A DNA stretch of 64,000 nucleotides from Ahrensia sp. (GTDB lineage Bacteria; Pseudomonadota; Alphaproteobacteria; Rhizobiales; Rhizobiaceae). Location of the stretch: NCBI GenBank assembly GCA_002706335.1, contig PAKZ01000032.1, positions 161,466 to 225,465 of the forward strand, read 5' to 3'. A program made the position numbers and the translations under genes. How positions within the stretch are numbered: position 1 is the stretch's first letter; each line of letters opens with the position of its first letter. Below, piece after piece: positions 26,130-34,696 of the stretch. The notes beneath the pieces are model-generated. The model worked only from the letters and a program-made list of their open reading frames with translations, ran no database searches and had not been told where the DNA came from.

Positions 26130-27434
26130 CTAAAGAAGGAAAATGGCGATGCCCGGCAGCACAATGAGCAGGCCAATCAGCAAAAGCATCACCAAGGCAA
26201 ACGGCAGGGCACCGGCGAAGATGTCTCCCAGCGTGATGCTGGAATCGTCCAGGTTGGATCGGATCACGAAGCAAGCCATACCAAGAGGTGGTGTTAGCAA
26301 GCCCACTTCGACCGCCACGACGGTCAGGATACCAAACCAGACCATATCAAGATGCATAGCGATCGCGATTGGCAGGACCAGCGGCACCAGGACGAGCAGG
26401 ATAGACGCCGCGTCCAGGATCGTGCCCAGAAGGATGATCGCAAGCAGATAGAGAAGCAGGATCGACAGCGTCGAGAAGTCGTAGACCGCAAGCAGATCGA
26501 CCATGGCCCCCGGCAGCCCGGACAGGGCCAGAAGCCGCGAGTACATGTGCGCCGCGATCAGCAGGAACGTGATCGAGGCGGTGACCTGGCCAGTTTCCAT
26601 CAGGATCCCGCCAAACGCCCGCACTCCCAGCCGACGCTTTGCGACGGCGATGAGCAGCGCACCCAGCGCCCCGACCGCCCCAGCTTCCGTTGGGGTGAAA
26701 AAGCCGCCGTATATCCCGCCAAGCACCAGCAGGATCAGCAGCACGATCGGTGCCGCCTTCTGCAGCATGACCGAAGCGCGCATCAGGGGAATGTCGCTTT
26801 CCTGCGGCGTGCCGGTAAAGCCAGGTGCGAAACGTGCAAGCCCGACGATAAGCAGGCAGAACAAGACGGCCAGGATGATCCCAGGGCCGATCCCCGCGCT
26901 GAAAAGATCGCCGATCGACACTTCGGCGATGATCCCGAACAGGATCAGCAGAAGCGACGGCGGGATCAGCATCCCCAGCACCGAGGAACCGGCCACCACA
27001 CCCACCGAGAACCGGCGCGAGTAACCTTGCCGGATCAACTCGGGCACCGCGACCTTGGTGAAGACCGAGGCCGAGGCAATGGTGGTTCCGTTGACGGCGG
27101 CAAAGATGGCATTCGCGAATACGGTGGCGATGCCAAGTCCGCCGCGAAACCGGCGGAAGATCTGCCCAGCGACCTCGAACACGTCGCGCCCCAGTCCGGA
27201 TACGCCCACCAGGACGCCCATGAGCACGAAAAGCGGGATCACCCCGAAGGAATAGCGCGCCACGGACTCAAGCGCAGCGTTTGACAGGAGAGCCCCGGCG
27301 ATCTCGAACTGGTCGCGCACCAGATAAACTCCGATGAGCGAGACAAGGGACAGCGCAATCGCCACATGCATGCCCGACTGTATCAGGACCAGGATCGCAA
27401 CTATCGACCAGATACCGATTTCGACGTTGCTCAT
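26130..27434 (-). CDS. dctM: TRAP transporter large permease (DctM family)
   Basis: A 434-residue membrane protein with about twelve to fourteen hydrophobic segments. DctM signatures are seen in IPLFVLMGVLVGVSGLGRDV, ANAIFAAVNGTTIASAS and GSSVLGMLIPPSLLLILFG. The start at 27434 overlaps the small-permease stop by 4 bp; upstream extensions run through that gene. It forms the Na+-driven channel of a tripartite importer with the adjacent DctQ and DctP proteins. The MBL gene follows after 22 bp. Confidence 0.92.
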   Translation of the reverse strand: MSNVEIGIWSIVAILVLIQSGMHVAIALSLVSLIGVYLVRDQFEIAGALLSNAALESVARYSFGVIPLFVLMGVLVGVSGLGRDVFEVAGQIFRRFRGGLGIATVFANAIFAAVNGTTIASASVFTKVAVPELIRQGYSRRFSVGVVAGSSVLGMLIPPSLLLILFGIIAEVSIGDLFSAGIGPGIILAVLFCLLIVGLARFAPGFTGTPQESDIPLMRASVMLQKAAPIVLLILLVLGGIYGGFFTPTEAGAVGALGALLIAVAKRRLGVRAFGGILMETGQVTASITFLLIAAHMYSRLLALSGLPGAMVDLLAVYDFSTLSILLLYLLAIILLGTILDAASILLVLVPLVLPIAIAMHLDMVWFGILTVVAVEVGLLTPPLGMACFVIRSNLDDSSITLGDIFAGALPFALVMLLLIGLLIVLPGIAIFLL

Positions 27435-27985
27435 TGCCCGCTCTCTTTCATTAATATGGCTCGGACATACCCAAGACTGAGCAAGGCATAGGCAGCGAGC
27501 GTAAGGCCAAGACCGACCACGATAAGCAGGACAAAGGGCCAACTGGGCAATAGCAGGACCCCGTACAACCCGATGGTCTCGCCGCGCCCGATCGCCGTGC
27601 CCAGATGCGGCGCGACGAAATAGAGCATGATGGCCAGCATCAACGTTCCGATGACGTGATGAAACGCATCAAGGACGATGGCGGCTCGCGGCCTGCGCCC
27701 TTCGATTCTATTGATGAACATGTCGGACCGGATGTTCCGGCCCGACACCGTCGCAAGCGGCAGTTGCAAAAAGACAATCGACACGATGGCCGCGCTGACG
27801 ATCTCGGCCGTCGCCGGCATGGGGGTGTCGAACATGCCGCGCCCAATCACGTCGGCATTGATCAGCGCCATGATGCCCAGGGTCCCGACGCTTCCGGCCA
27901 CCGCGCAGATAACCGCAAGGCCTCGTACAAAGCGATAGACGGGCCCTTGTGCCAGGGCTGCGAGGGCTGGATTCATCGCGTTCAT
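27431..27985 (-). CDS. dctQ: TRAP transporter small permease (DctQ family)
   Basis: A 184-residue four-segment membrane protein, with start MNAMNPALAALAQGPVYRF at 27985 overlapping the DctP stop by 4 bp. The segment NADVIGRGMFDTPMPATAEI and the following VFLQLPLATVSGRNI are the DctQ family core. It is the scaffold that pairs with DctM. Confidence 0.88.
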   Translation of the reverse strand: MNAMNPALAALAQGPVYRFVRGLAVICAVAGSVGTLGIMALINADVIGRGMFDTPMPATAEIVSAAIVSIVFLQLPLATVSGRNIRSDMFINRIEGRRPRAAIVLDAFHHVIGTLMLAIMLYFVAPHLGTAIGRGETIGLYGVLLLPSWPFVLLIVVGLGLTLAAYALLSLGYVRAILMKESGQ

Positions 27986-29049
27986 TCCGCCAGCCAGTCC
28001 CTTGCGAAGGAAATGCCAGCCTCGCGACTCAGCCGAATGTAGGCTTCGAGGACCTGGGTGCCAGGAAGGCCCCGTGCGTCCAGTCCCTCTGCCCATTCAC
28101 GCGCGATGTTCGGCAGGGCGGCGGCATACTCAGCGCGCACTTCTTCAGATACATCGCTGATGGTTGCACCGTTGGCCACCGCGGTTGCCAGGCTGGCAGC
28201 GCCTGCCTGGTAATAATCCTCGGCAACCCGTACGCGGTATTCCCCGGCAACATCCAGCATCACCGTGCGCACTTCTTCGGGCAGCCGCTCCCAAGTGTCC
28301 AGGTTCACGGTCAGAGCCGAGGCATACATTGCACCGAAGTTGATACGCGTGATGTATTCGGCCTGTTCATAGAAACGATAAGGCGCAACGGCGGATTCAA
28401 AGGTCAGGATACCGTCGATCAGCCCCGTCGCCATGGAATTGTAGAAGTCGGGCAGCGCACCCGTAACCGGGACCGCGCCGGTATCGCGCAACCAGTTGAC
28501 CGCAAGCCCACCCGCGCCGATCCGGTGTCCATCGAGGTTCTCGACACCGGTGATCGGGAAGTTGCTCAGGATGTGAACAGTGTCGACACCGACCGGGGAA
28601 AGGACCATCTGCTTGTGATTCCGCCATGCCTCGTCCATCTGCGGGACTTCAGCGTGCAATCGATCGATCACTTCCATCAGTAGCGGCAGATTGTCCGTGC
28701 CGAACGGAGCGACATAAGTTATCTGCTCCAAGGGCAGATTGTTGCCCTCGATCACATGGGGCACATAGCCGAAATCGGCAATTCCACTCTCCACCGCCTC
28801 GAGCACCCCATTCACGTCGGCGACAGCACCCGCGTAGGCTTGGGTCCAGTCGATGCTGTAGGTGCTGCCCGCCTCGGCAAGTCGGCGATCGACCTCGGGA
28901 ATGAAGAAGTCGCGCACGCCGGCCACGCCCTTGGTAATCGGAGGGTGCCCGGCAACCACTGTCAGCGAGATCGTCTCGGCGCGCACAACGCCAACCGTCA
29001 AGTTAAGCCCGATTACGGCCAACCCGACATTTCTGGTTAAGATTTTCAT
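27982..29049 (-). CDS. dctP: TRAP transporter solute-binding protein (DctP family)
   Basis: A 355-residue periplasmic binding protein. The start at 29049 has GGGAGGAGG 4 bp upstream. A signal peptide (MKILTRNVGLAVIGLNLTVG, cleavage after VRA) precedes the mature domain. The conserved core includes GHRIGAGGLAVNWLRDTGAV, where the Arg usually contacts a ligand carboxylate is not certain, and DGILTFESAVAPYRFYEQA. It is the first gene of a DctP-Q-M-MBL-FAH operon, so its ligand is probably an organic acid. Confidence 0.9.
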   Translation of the reverse strand: MKILTRNVGLAVIGLNLTVGVVRAETISLTVVAGHPPITKGVAGVRDFFIPEVDRRLAEAGSTYSIDWTQAYAGAVADVNGVLEAVESGIADFGYVPHVIEGNNLPLEQITYVAPFGTDNLPLLMEVIDRLHAEVPQMDEAWRNHKQMVLSPVGVDTVHILSNFPITGVENLDGHRIGAGGLAVNWLRDTGAVPVTGALPDFYNSMATGLIDGILTFESAVAPYRFYEQAEYITRINFGAMYASALTVNLDTWERLPEEVRTVMLDVAGEYRVRVAEDYYQAGAASLATAVANGATISDVSEEVRAEYAAALPNIAREWAEGLDARGLPGTQVLEAYIRLSREAGISFARDWLAE

Positions 29050-29143
29050 TTTCGCCTCCTCCCGTTTGGCGCCGCGCGCAGGGCTCTGCGCGCCGTCGGG
29101 AGCCGGGACCGGCAATCCCTCCTCAAGGATAGCCGACGACTCG

Positions 29144-29166
29144 AACGACTGTTTTAAACAGTAGTT
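29144..29166. promoter_or_regulatory. 23-bp palindrome upstream of the TRAP operon
   Basis: Half-sites AACGACTGTTT and AAACAGTAGTT flank a central T; they are inverted repeats with one mismatch. The site lies 95 bp upstream of the DctP start, where an operator or activator site is expected. Size and symmetry fit a TetR-family operator, and the operon-linked TetR gene at 23387-24064 is the natural candidate. That link is inference. Confidence 0.55.
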
Positions 29167-30137
29167 TTATTAACTGAGGCTGTCAATTGCTTTGTGCCAA
29201 GCCATGACACCGCGCACGCCCGCGCGCTCGCTGAGTGCCGCGATGGCCGCTGCCGCGCGGTGATCACCCTGGTGAATTTGTCTTGCCGCGCCTACGTCCC
29301 GGATTGCCCGACTGATAGCGCTCGAAATCCGGAGCACAGCATTGTAATCGGCATAGATGGGCGAGAGGGCGAGCGTATATCGGCCACAACCGAATGGCAG
29401 TGTCTTGGCAGACGTAGCTGAAACCAGAGTGACTGAATTTATCCCCGATACCACCGGACAAAGTAGCGCCCCCAATCTGGTCATTCGAGATCAAATTTGA
29501 GCTTCCCGAAGGTGGCCGTTTCCTGCGGCCTCCTCGAAAAACCAGGACGGGCAGTAAGCGGACACTCGCGGCGGATCAAACGAAGGGTGGTTTTGTGCCA
29601 CCTCCAAACCGTAAGCTTTTAGCGTTCGGAACCGTGGCCGCGAACGTTCAAGCTGGTCGACTGATGCCCTGGATCGGCCCGTTCGCGACCGACCGGGTTC
29701 GCCGCAATGCAACACGAAAAGCAGGCACCCAGTCCTGGGCCGAGCCAGAATTTATGATCAACGGCAGTTGAGTGGAGTGGGCACTGCCAGCGAAAGCCAG
29801 CGGGCAACGCGGACCCCAAACGTCCGACCGCGTGGCTACGCGACCCTGGTCAATCACTGGCAGCCCTGACGCATAGGCAGCCGTGAGGCTGCCGATGCCG
29901 CGAATGCAATGCCCATACAGGATCATCACAATCAACGCGTCTCCTCCGCCAGGGGAAAAACCGGGACGCGCGTCCCCGAACGCGTCCCCGCGATACCCGG
30001 CGCCAGTTCTTGCGCGCGCTCCTCCGTCACCCCGTTGAGCCTGAAAAGCATCCGGCCAAGACCGGGGCCCACGAGGACGGTCACGACAACGAGCGCAACC
30101 GGCACACCGGCCGACACACGCGATCCGACGCTGCCAA
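29167..30137. other. About 970 bp without a confident gene
   Basis: Between the TRAP promoter and the autotransporter stop I find no frame with a good start, ribosome-binding site and recognisable domain. The minus-strand segment 29170-29360 reads AVLRISSAISRAIRDVGAAR in an open frame and could be the end of a lost small gene. A possible LrgB fragment is listed separately. The region looks like degraded sequence between two gene clusters. Confidence 0.45.
29932..30137 (-). pseudogene. Possible LrgB-family membrane protein fragment
   Basis: Just after the autotransporter stop the minus strand reads PVALVVVTVLVGPGLGRMLF followed by RLNGVTEERAQELAPGIAGT. The order of hydrophobic run, GP, short basic stretch, glycine-rich segment and GT resembles the C-terminal part of LrgB/CidB proteins. 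The N-terminal two thirds are absent and the frame stops after about 60 residues. The match is by eye and weak. Confidence 0.3.
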
Positions 30138-33100
30138 TCAGAACCGCGCGGTGAGATTCGCCTTGGCCGAATGATCCTGACCGCTCGAACCGAACTGGCC
30201 GCTATAGATGAGGCCCAGCGAGGCACCGTCGGTGAGGTCCACATCAAATCCCGCACCGAGGACCAGGCTATCGCGCTCCAGCGGCACCCCGGCGATGCTG
30301 AAGTCGCTCCCGCCGGCGGCAAAGGTCTGCGTGACGGTCGGCGTATTGCCAAAAGTGTGCCGCCAGCCAATCTCGCCCGAGAGCGTGCCCTGCACAGCAC
30401 CAAGGTCGACTTGCTTGTCACCGCGGACACCAAGGGTTGTGAAAGTGGCGCTGGTGCTTTGACCACTTGCCGTCAGGGCCGAGGCACCGCCGCTTTCGGT
30501 AAATCCGTCGGTCGACAGGTTTACAAATGCCAGGTTGGCAAAGGGCTCGAAGCGGGCTGTATTCACGTCGATGCTGTAGGCTGCGTCGCCCCAGGTCTGC
30601 AGGGTACTGGCACTGTAAGAAGCCGTGAGCTTCTCGGAGAAGCCGGTGAATCCCACCTGGCGGGACGTAACGAGGCTGTGCCAACTGTGGGCCACGCCGC
30701 CCTTGAGCGAGAAGGCGCCCTCTGTTCGGCCCACATAAGCGCCGAGCGTGTAAGTATCCGCCGTGCCGGAGGACGCGCGGCTATCGACACTGAAGCTCGA
30801 GCGAGAATAGCCGCCAAGCACGCCAACGTGCAGATCGTCCAGGACCAGCGTATCGGCGCCCAGAATGAAGCCGCCGATCGAACGGTCGACGGCGGCGGCG
30901 TTGCCGTTGCCGTGCTGCTGGCTCCAGGCCCCGAAGCCCTGCGCCCAGAAACCGCCGCCATAGCCGGATACCTGCCCACCGTTGTCGGCCCCCACACCAC
31001 CGAGCGCGAGGCCCAGACGATCCTGCGCTGCCTCACGCGGAAAGCGGCTGTCTTCGAACAACGCCGTCTTTGCCGAGGCGTGGATCTCGCCGGAGAGTTG
31101 GTCCAGGGCGCCGGGGGCCTCGTCATTGGCGAGCGTCAGCAGGGCGTTGAACATCGCATTGCCGAAGCCAAGCGAATAGGCGCCTTCGCCGGTCGCGCAC
31201 TGGTTCGCGGTCATGCCAGCTTGGCAGAAGCTGCTTACCGCCAGGGATGAATTCAGCATGACGCTGTTGGCGTCGCTGTAATCCAGCGCGAAGTCAAGGA
31301 AGGCATAATCGTCGGTCAATGCGTCGAACGTTCCGACCGCGCCGCCCGCAGCGGTCAGGATCGTATAACTGCCAAGCGTGTAGCTAATACCGGAATCGCT
31401 GCCATTGACCGGCGTGACATTCACCGTCCCGCCATTGATCGTCACCGTGCCGGAAGCGTTCAGAAGATCGTTGTTGATGCCGGCAACAAAGCCGCCATCA
31501 TTGAGTTCAACCTCATAAACCGATCCGGCATTAAAGGTGGTATCGCCGACATTCAGCGTGCCGATGGAATTGCCCGGCGCGACCGTTGCACCGGCCTCCG
31601 CCGTCAGGGCACCCAGTGTGCCCGAACCGCCGAGCACGCCGCCAGAGACGTCGATCGTGCCGCCAAGCCAACCATTGACATGCAGCGCGCCGCCGGAAAC
31701 GCTGGTCGATCCGGAAAAGCCGGAAGAATCGCCGTTCAGAATGGTATCGCCTGCTTCCTGCAAGATCTGGCCGTCACCGCTCACATCGGCGCCAAATTCA
31801 TGGCCGCTGGCGGTGTGGTTGAAAACCAGCGTACCATCGCCATCGCCGAACAACACGATCGGGCTATTGAGTGTCCCTGCCGCAACAGCAGCCTCCCCCG
31901 AGGCGGCGCCAATGTTGATTGTGCCGGTGGAGCTAGCAAAACGGGCAACGGTGACGACGCTGGCACTCACCGCGCCGCCATCGGAAATATTGAGCGTCCC
32001 TGTGCCCGAATTGCCGACATAGAAATTGGCCGAGTTCGTCCAGCTCGAATCCGGCCCTTCAACCGTCACCGTGCCGTTCGAACCGGAAGTGGTGCCGATG
32101 CCACCACCGGAGTTGCTAACTGTGCCGCCATCGGAAATATGGAGCGTTCCGGTGCCCTCATGGCCAACAAAAAAACCGCCCGAATTCGTCCAGCGCGATC
32201 CTGAGCCCTCCACCGTCACCGTGCCGCTCGAACCGGGAGAGGTACCGATGACCCCTGTCGAGCCACCAAGCGAACCACTGACATGAAGCGTGCCGCCGTA
32301 AACGCGGGTTTCGCCCAAAAAGCCGGAAGAATCGCCACTCAGGATAGTTTCGCCCGCTTTGTGAAAGATTGTGCCGTCGCCGCTGATATCGGTGCCAAGA
32401 TCGTAGCCGCTATCGGTGTGGTTGAAGACCAGCGTGCCGTCGCCATCGCCGAACACAATGGTCGGGCTATTGAGCGTCCCTGCCGCAGCAGCAGGTCCCC
32501 CCGAAGCGGCGCCAATGTTGATTCTGCCGGTGGAGCCAGCTCCGACAGCGACGGAAACGCTATAAGCATTCACTGTGCCGCCAGTGGAAATATCCAGCGA
32601 CCCCGTGCCGCCATAACCGACATAAAGATCGCCCGAATTCGTCCAGCTCGACCCAGCACCATCCACCGTCACCGTGCCGGTCGAACCAATACCGGTGCCG
32701 ATGAAGCCAGAGGTATTGCTGACCGCGCCGCCAGCGGAAATATCCAGCGTCCCGGTGTTGGAATCACCGATAAAAAGCATCTCCGAATTCGTCCAGCTCG
32801 AATCTGGACCATCCACCGTCACCGTGCCGTTTGAACCGCCGCTGCCGATCAAGCCACGGGCATTGCTGACCGCGCCGCCATCGGAAATATGGAGCGTCCC
32901 AGTGCCGCTAAGGCCGACCACAAGATGGCTCAAATTCGTCCACATCGACCCAGCACCATCCACCGTCACCGTGCCGTTCGAGCCGGGATAGCGGCCGATC
33001 AAGCCACGAGCATTGCTGACCGCGCCACCAGCGGAAATATCCAGCGTCCCGGTGCCGTTATAGCCGACATAAAGATCGTCCGAATTCGTCCAGCTCGACC

Positions 33101-34505
33101 CAGTACCATCCACCGTCACCGTCCCGGTCGAACCAATACCGGTGCCGATGAAGCCAGAGGTATTGCTGACTGCGCCGCCAGCGGAAATATCCAGCGTCCC
33201 GGTGCCGCTAAGGCCGACATAAAGATCGCCAGAATTCGTCCAGCTCGAACCCGAGCCCTCCACCGTCACCGTGCCGGTCGAACCCGAATCGGTGCCGATG
33301 GAGCCAAAGGTATTGCTGACCTCGCCGCCATTTTGAATCGTCAACGCCCCATCGTCCCCGGATAATTCACCAATGATGGCCGCCGACGAGCCCATGCTGC
33401 CGCCGTCAACAATCAGCATGCCTTCGTTCACGACTGTCTGACCGGAAAAGCTGTTCGCCCCGGTCAGCGTCAGCGTGCCAGTTCCCTGTTTGGTCAACCC
33501 GCCGATGCCAGTCAGACCGTAGGAAGTTTCAATCGAGAACTCCTGCGTGTCGATGAATGCGCCGCCTGCGGCTGTCGTCACATTCCCGGGCGCAAAACCG
33601 GAATACAGGTCTGCCTGATCCCCGGTCAGACGCAGGATGCCACCGTTGAAGATGACCGTGCCGAGTCCCGTTTTCTTGCTAAGCTGGCTGGTCTCCAGAG
33701 TTCCACGCGCGCCTGGCGTACCATTGAGGTATAGCGAACCCTCACCCGACCCGTTGCTGCCGAGGATCATGTTGGCAGCAGTCACCTTGCCGCCATCCGC
33801 GATCGTTAAGGTCCCGGTGCCGAAACCGCCGACAGTAAGACTGCCCGAATTCGTCCAGCTCGATCCCGCACCATTCACCGTCGCCGTGCCGGTGGATCCG
33901 GTATCGCTGGCGATGTAAGCACTCGCGTTAGTGACCGCGCCGCCCGCGGAAATCCCCAGCGCCCCGGTGCCACCACCGCCGACATAAAGATCGTGCGAAT
34001 TCGTCCAAATCGAATCTGGACCATCCACCGTCACCGTGCCGGTCGAACCGTAATGGCGACCAATGACTCCAACGGTATTGCTGGCCGCGCCACCGTCGGA
34101 AATAGCGAGCGTCCCGGTGCCGAAATCACCTACAAAAAGACCGCCCGAATTCGTCCAGGTCGCCCCCGCGCCATCCACCGTCACGGTGCCTTCCGAACCG
34201 GAACCGTCACCGATAGTGGCCAGGATATCGGCGACTACGCCGCCAGCGGAAATAGCCAGCGTGCCGGTGCCGGTGGAGCCGATCGTCAAATCCGTCGGGG
34301 CTTCTAGCCCGCCTACATACCACGGGCTTGCCTGCGTGCCGCCACCGGTTCCGATCACGGTTTCTGACGTGCCGTCAATAATCTCTTGTGCCACCCCGGC
34401 AACGGGCAAAACAACTGTCAACGCACTGGTGGCGAGAAGCAGATGCAGGCGTCTACTCACACTGACGGATTGCCGGCTTGTTAGCGAATTGCCTGATGGC
34501 TCCAT
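30138..34505 (-). CDS. Autotransporter adhesin-like protein with tandem WTNS repeats
   Basis: A 1,455-residue type Va-like autotransporter. ATG at 34505 has AGGGGGA upstream. A long signal peptide (residues 1-43, ending AGVAQ) precedes a passenger rich in Gly, Ser and Thr. The passenger holds ten copies of a roughly 42-45-residue unit containing GTVTVDG, S-x-WTNS, LYVG and GTGTLDISAGG, plus autotransporter-associated beta-strand segments (GTGTLTLTGANSFSGQTVV). About residues 1175-1455 form the beta-barrel domain (GGGFWAQGFGAWSQQ to the terminal Phe). It should be displayed on or shed from the outer membrane. The neighbouring winged-helix regulator probably controls it. Confidence 0.9.
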   Translation of the reverse strand: MEPSGNSLTSRQSVSVSRRLHLLLATSALTVVLPVAGVAQEIIDGTSETVIGTGGGTQASPWYVGGLEAPTDLTIGSTGTGTLAISAGGVVADILATIGDGSGSEGTVTVDGAGATWTNSGGLFVGDFGTGTLAISDGGAASNTVGVIGRHYGSTGTVTVDGPDSIWTNSHDLYVGGGGTGALGISAGGAVTNASAYIASDTGSTGTATVNGAGSSWTNSGSLTVGGFGTGTLTIADGGKVTAANMILGSNGSGEGSLYLNGTPGARGTLETSQLSKKTGLGTVIFNGGILRLTGDQADLYSGFAPGNVTTAAGGAFIDTQEFSIETSYGLTGIGGLTKQGTGTLTLTGANSFSGQTVVNEGMLIVDGGSMGSSAAIIGELSGDDGALTIQNGGEVSNTFGSIGTDSGSTGTVTVEGSGSSWTNSGDLYVGLSGTGTLDISAGGAVSNTSGFIGTGIGSTGTVTVDGTGSSWTNSDDLYVGYNGTGTLDISAGGAVSNARGLIGRYPGSNGTVTVDGAGSMWTNLSHLVVGLSGTGTLHISDGGAVSNARGLIGSGGSNGTVTVDGPDSSWTNSEMLFIGDSNTGTLDISAGGAVSNTSGFIGTGIGSTGTVTVDGAGSSWTNSGDLYVGYGGTGSLDISTGGTVNAYSVSVAVGAGSTGRINIGAASGGPAAAAGTLNSPTIVFGDGDGTLVFNHTDSGYDLGTDISGDGTIFHKAGETILSGDSSGFLGETRVYGGTLHVSGSLGGSTGVIGTSPGSSGTVTVEGSGSRWTNSGGFFVGHEGTGTLHISDGGTVSNSGGGIGTTSGSNGTVTVEGPDSSWTNSANFYVGNSGTGTLNISDGGAVSASVVTVARFASSTGTINIGAASGEAAVAAGTLNSPIVLFGDGDGTLVFNHTASGHEFGADVSGDGQILQEAGDTILNGDSSGFSGSTSVSGGALHVNGWLGGTIDVSGGVLGGSGTLGALTAEAGATVAPGNSIGTLNVGDTTFNAGSVYEVELNDGGFVAGINNDLLNASGTVTINGGTVNVTPVNGSDSGISYTLGSYTILTAAGGAVGTFDALTDDYAFLDFALDYSDANSVMLNSSLAVSSFCQAGMTANQCATGEGAYSLGFGNAMFNALLTLANDEAPGALDQLSGEIHASAKTALFEDSRFPREAAQDRLGLALGGVGADNGGQVSGYGGGFWAQGFGAWSQQHGNGNAAAVDRSIGGFILGADTLVLDDLHVGVLGGYSRSSFSVDSRASSGTADTYTLGAYVGRTEGAFSLKGGVAHSWHSLVTSRQVGFTGFSEKLTASYSASTLQTWGDAAYSIDVNTARFEPFANLAFVNLSTDGFTESGGASALTASGQSTSATFTTLGVRGDKQVDLGAVQGTLSGEIGWRHTFGNTPTVTQTFAAGGSDFSIAGVPLERDSLVLGAGFDVDLTDGASLGLIYSGQFGSSGQDHSAKANLTARF
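30280..34300 (-). repeat. Tandem coding repeats of the autotransporter passenger
   Basis: Ten units, recognised by W-T-N followed by a V-G turn and GTGxLxIS, lie in three blocks: three copies near the N-terminus, five in the middle (about 32,620-33,300) and two further on (about 32,000-32,230). Several units in the middle block are near-identical at the DNA level, for example the stretch encoding GAVSNTSGFIGTGIGSTGTV occurs twice. The identity suggests recent duplication. The repeat span is contained within the coordinates given, not filling them. Confidence 0.7.
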
Positions 34506-34574
34506 GAAACATCCCCCTGAAAAATCCCCAGTGCCTTCGCTCGAAGAAGCTGGATGTTTTGGGGAGAGACATCG

Positions 34575-34588
34575 GCAACAATTGTTGC
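34575..34588. promoter_or_regulatory. Perfect 14-bp palindrome upstream of the autotransporter
   Basis: GCAACAATTGTTGC is fully self-complementary and lies 70-83 bp upstream of the autotransporter ATG, in an AT-rich gap between it and the regulator gene. It is a candidate operator; which protein binds it is unknown. Confidence 0.45.
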
Positions 34589-34696
34589 ACAATTATTTGC
34601 AGCGTTGATTTTTCAAGGGGTTGGCGCGTTTTCCGCAACCGGACATGGGCGATCGGAGCGGCCATCAAGTCGTCAAATTTTGCACGCCGGAGGGCT

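Noticed and set aside
32000-33300. Regularly spaced repeats that could suggest a CRISPR array
   Set aside because: Repeat units are in frame inside the autotransporter gene with 120-130-bp coding periods and no unique spacers of uniform length; no cas genes are present.
31537-33365. Long plus-strand open frames rich in Pro, Val and Glu opposite the autotransporter passenger
   Set aside because: They are periodic antisense copies of the repeat units on the other strand, have no ribosome-binding site and match no family. They are a by-product of the repeats.
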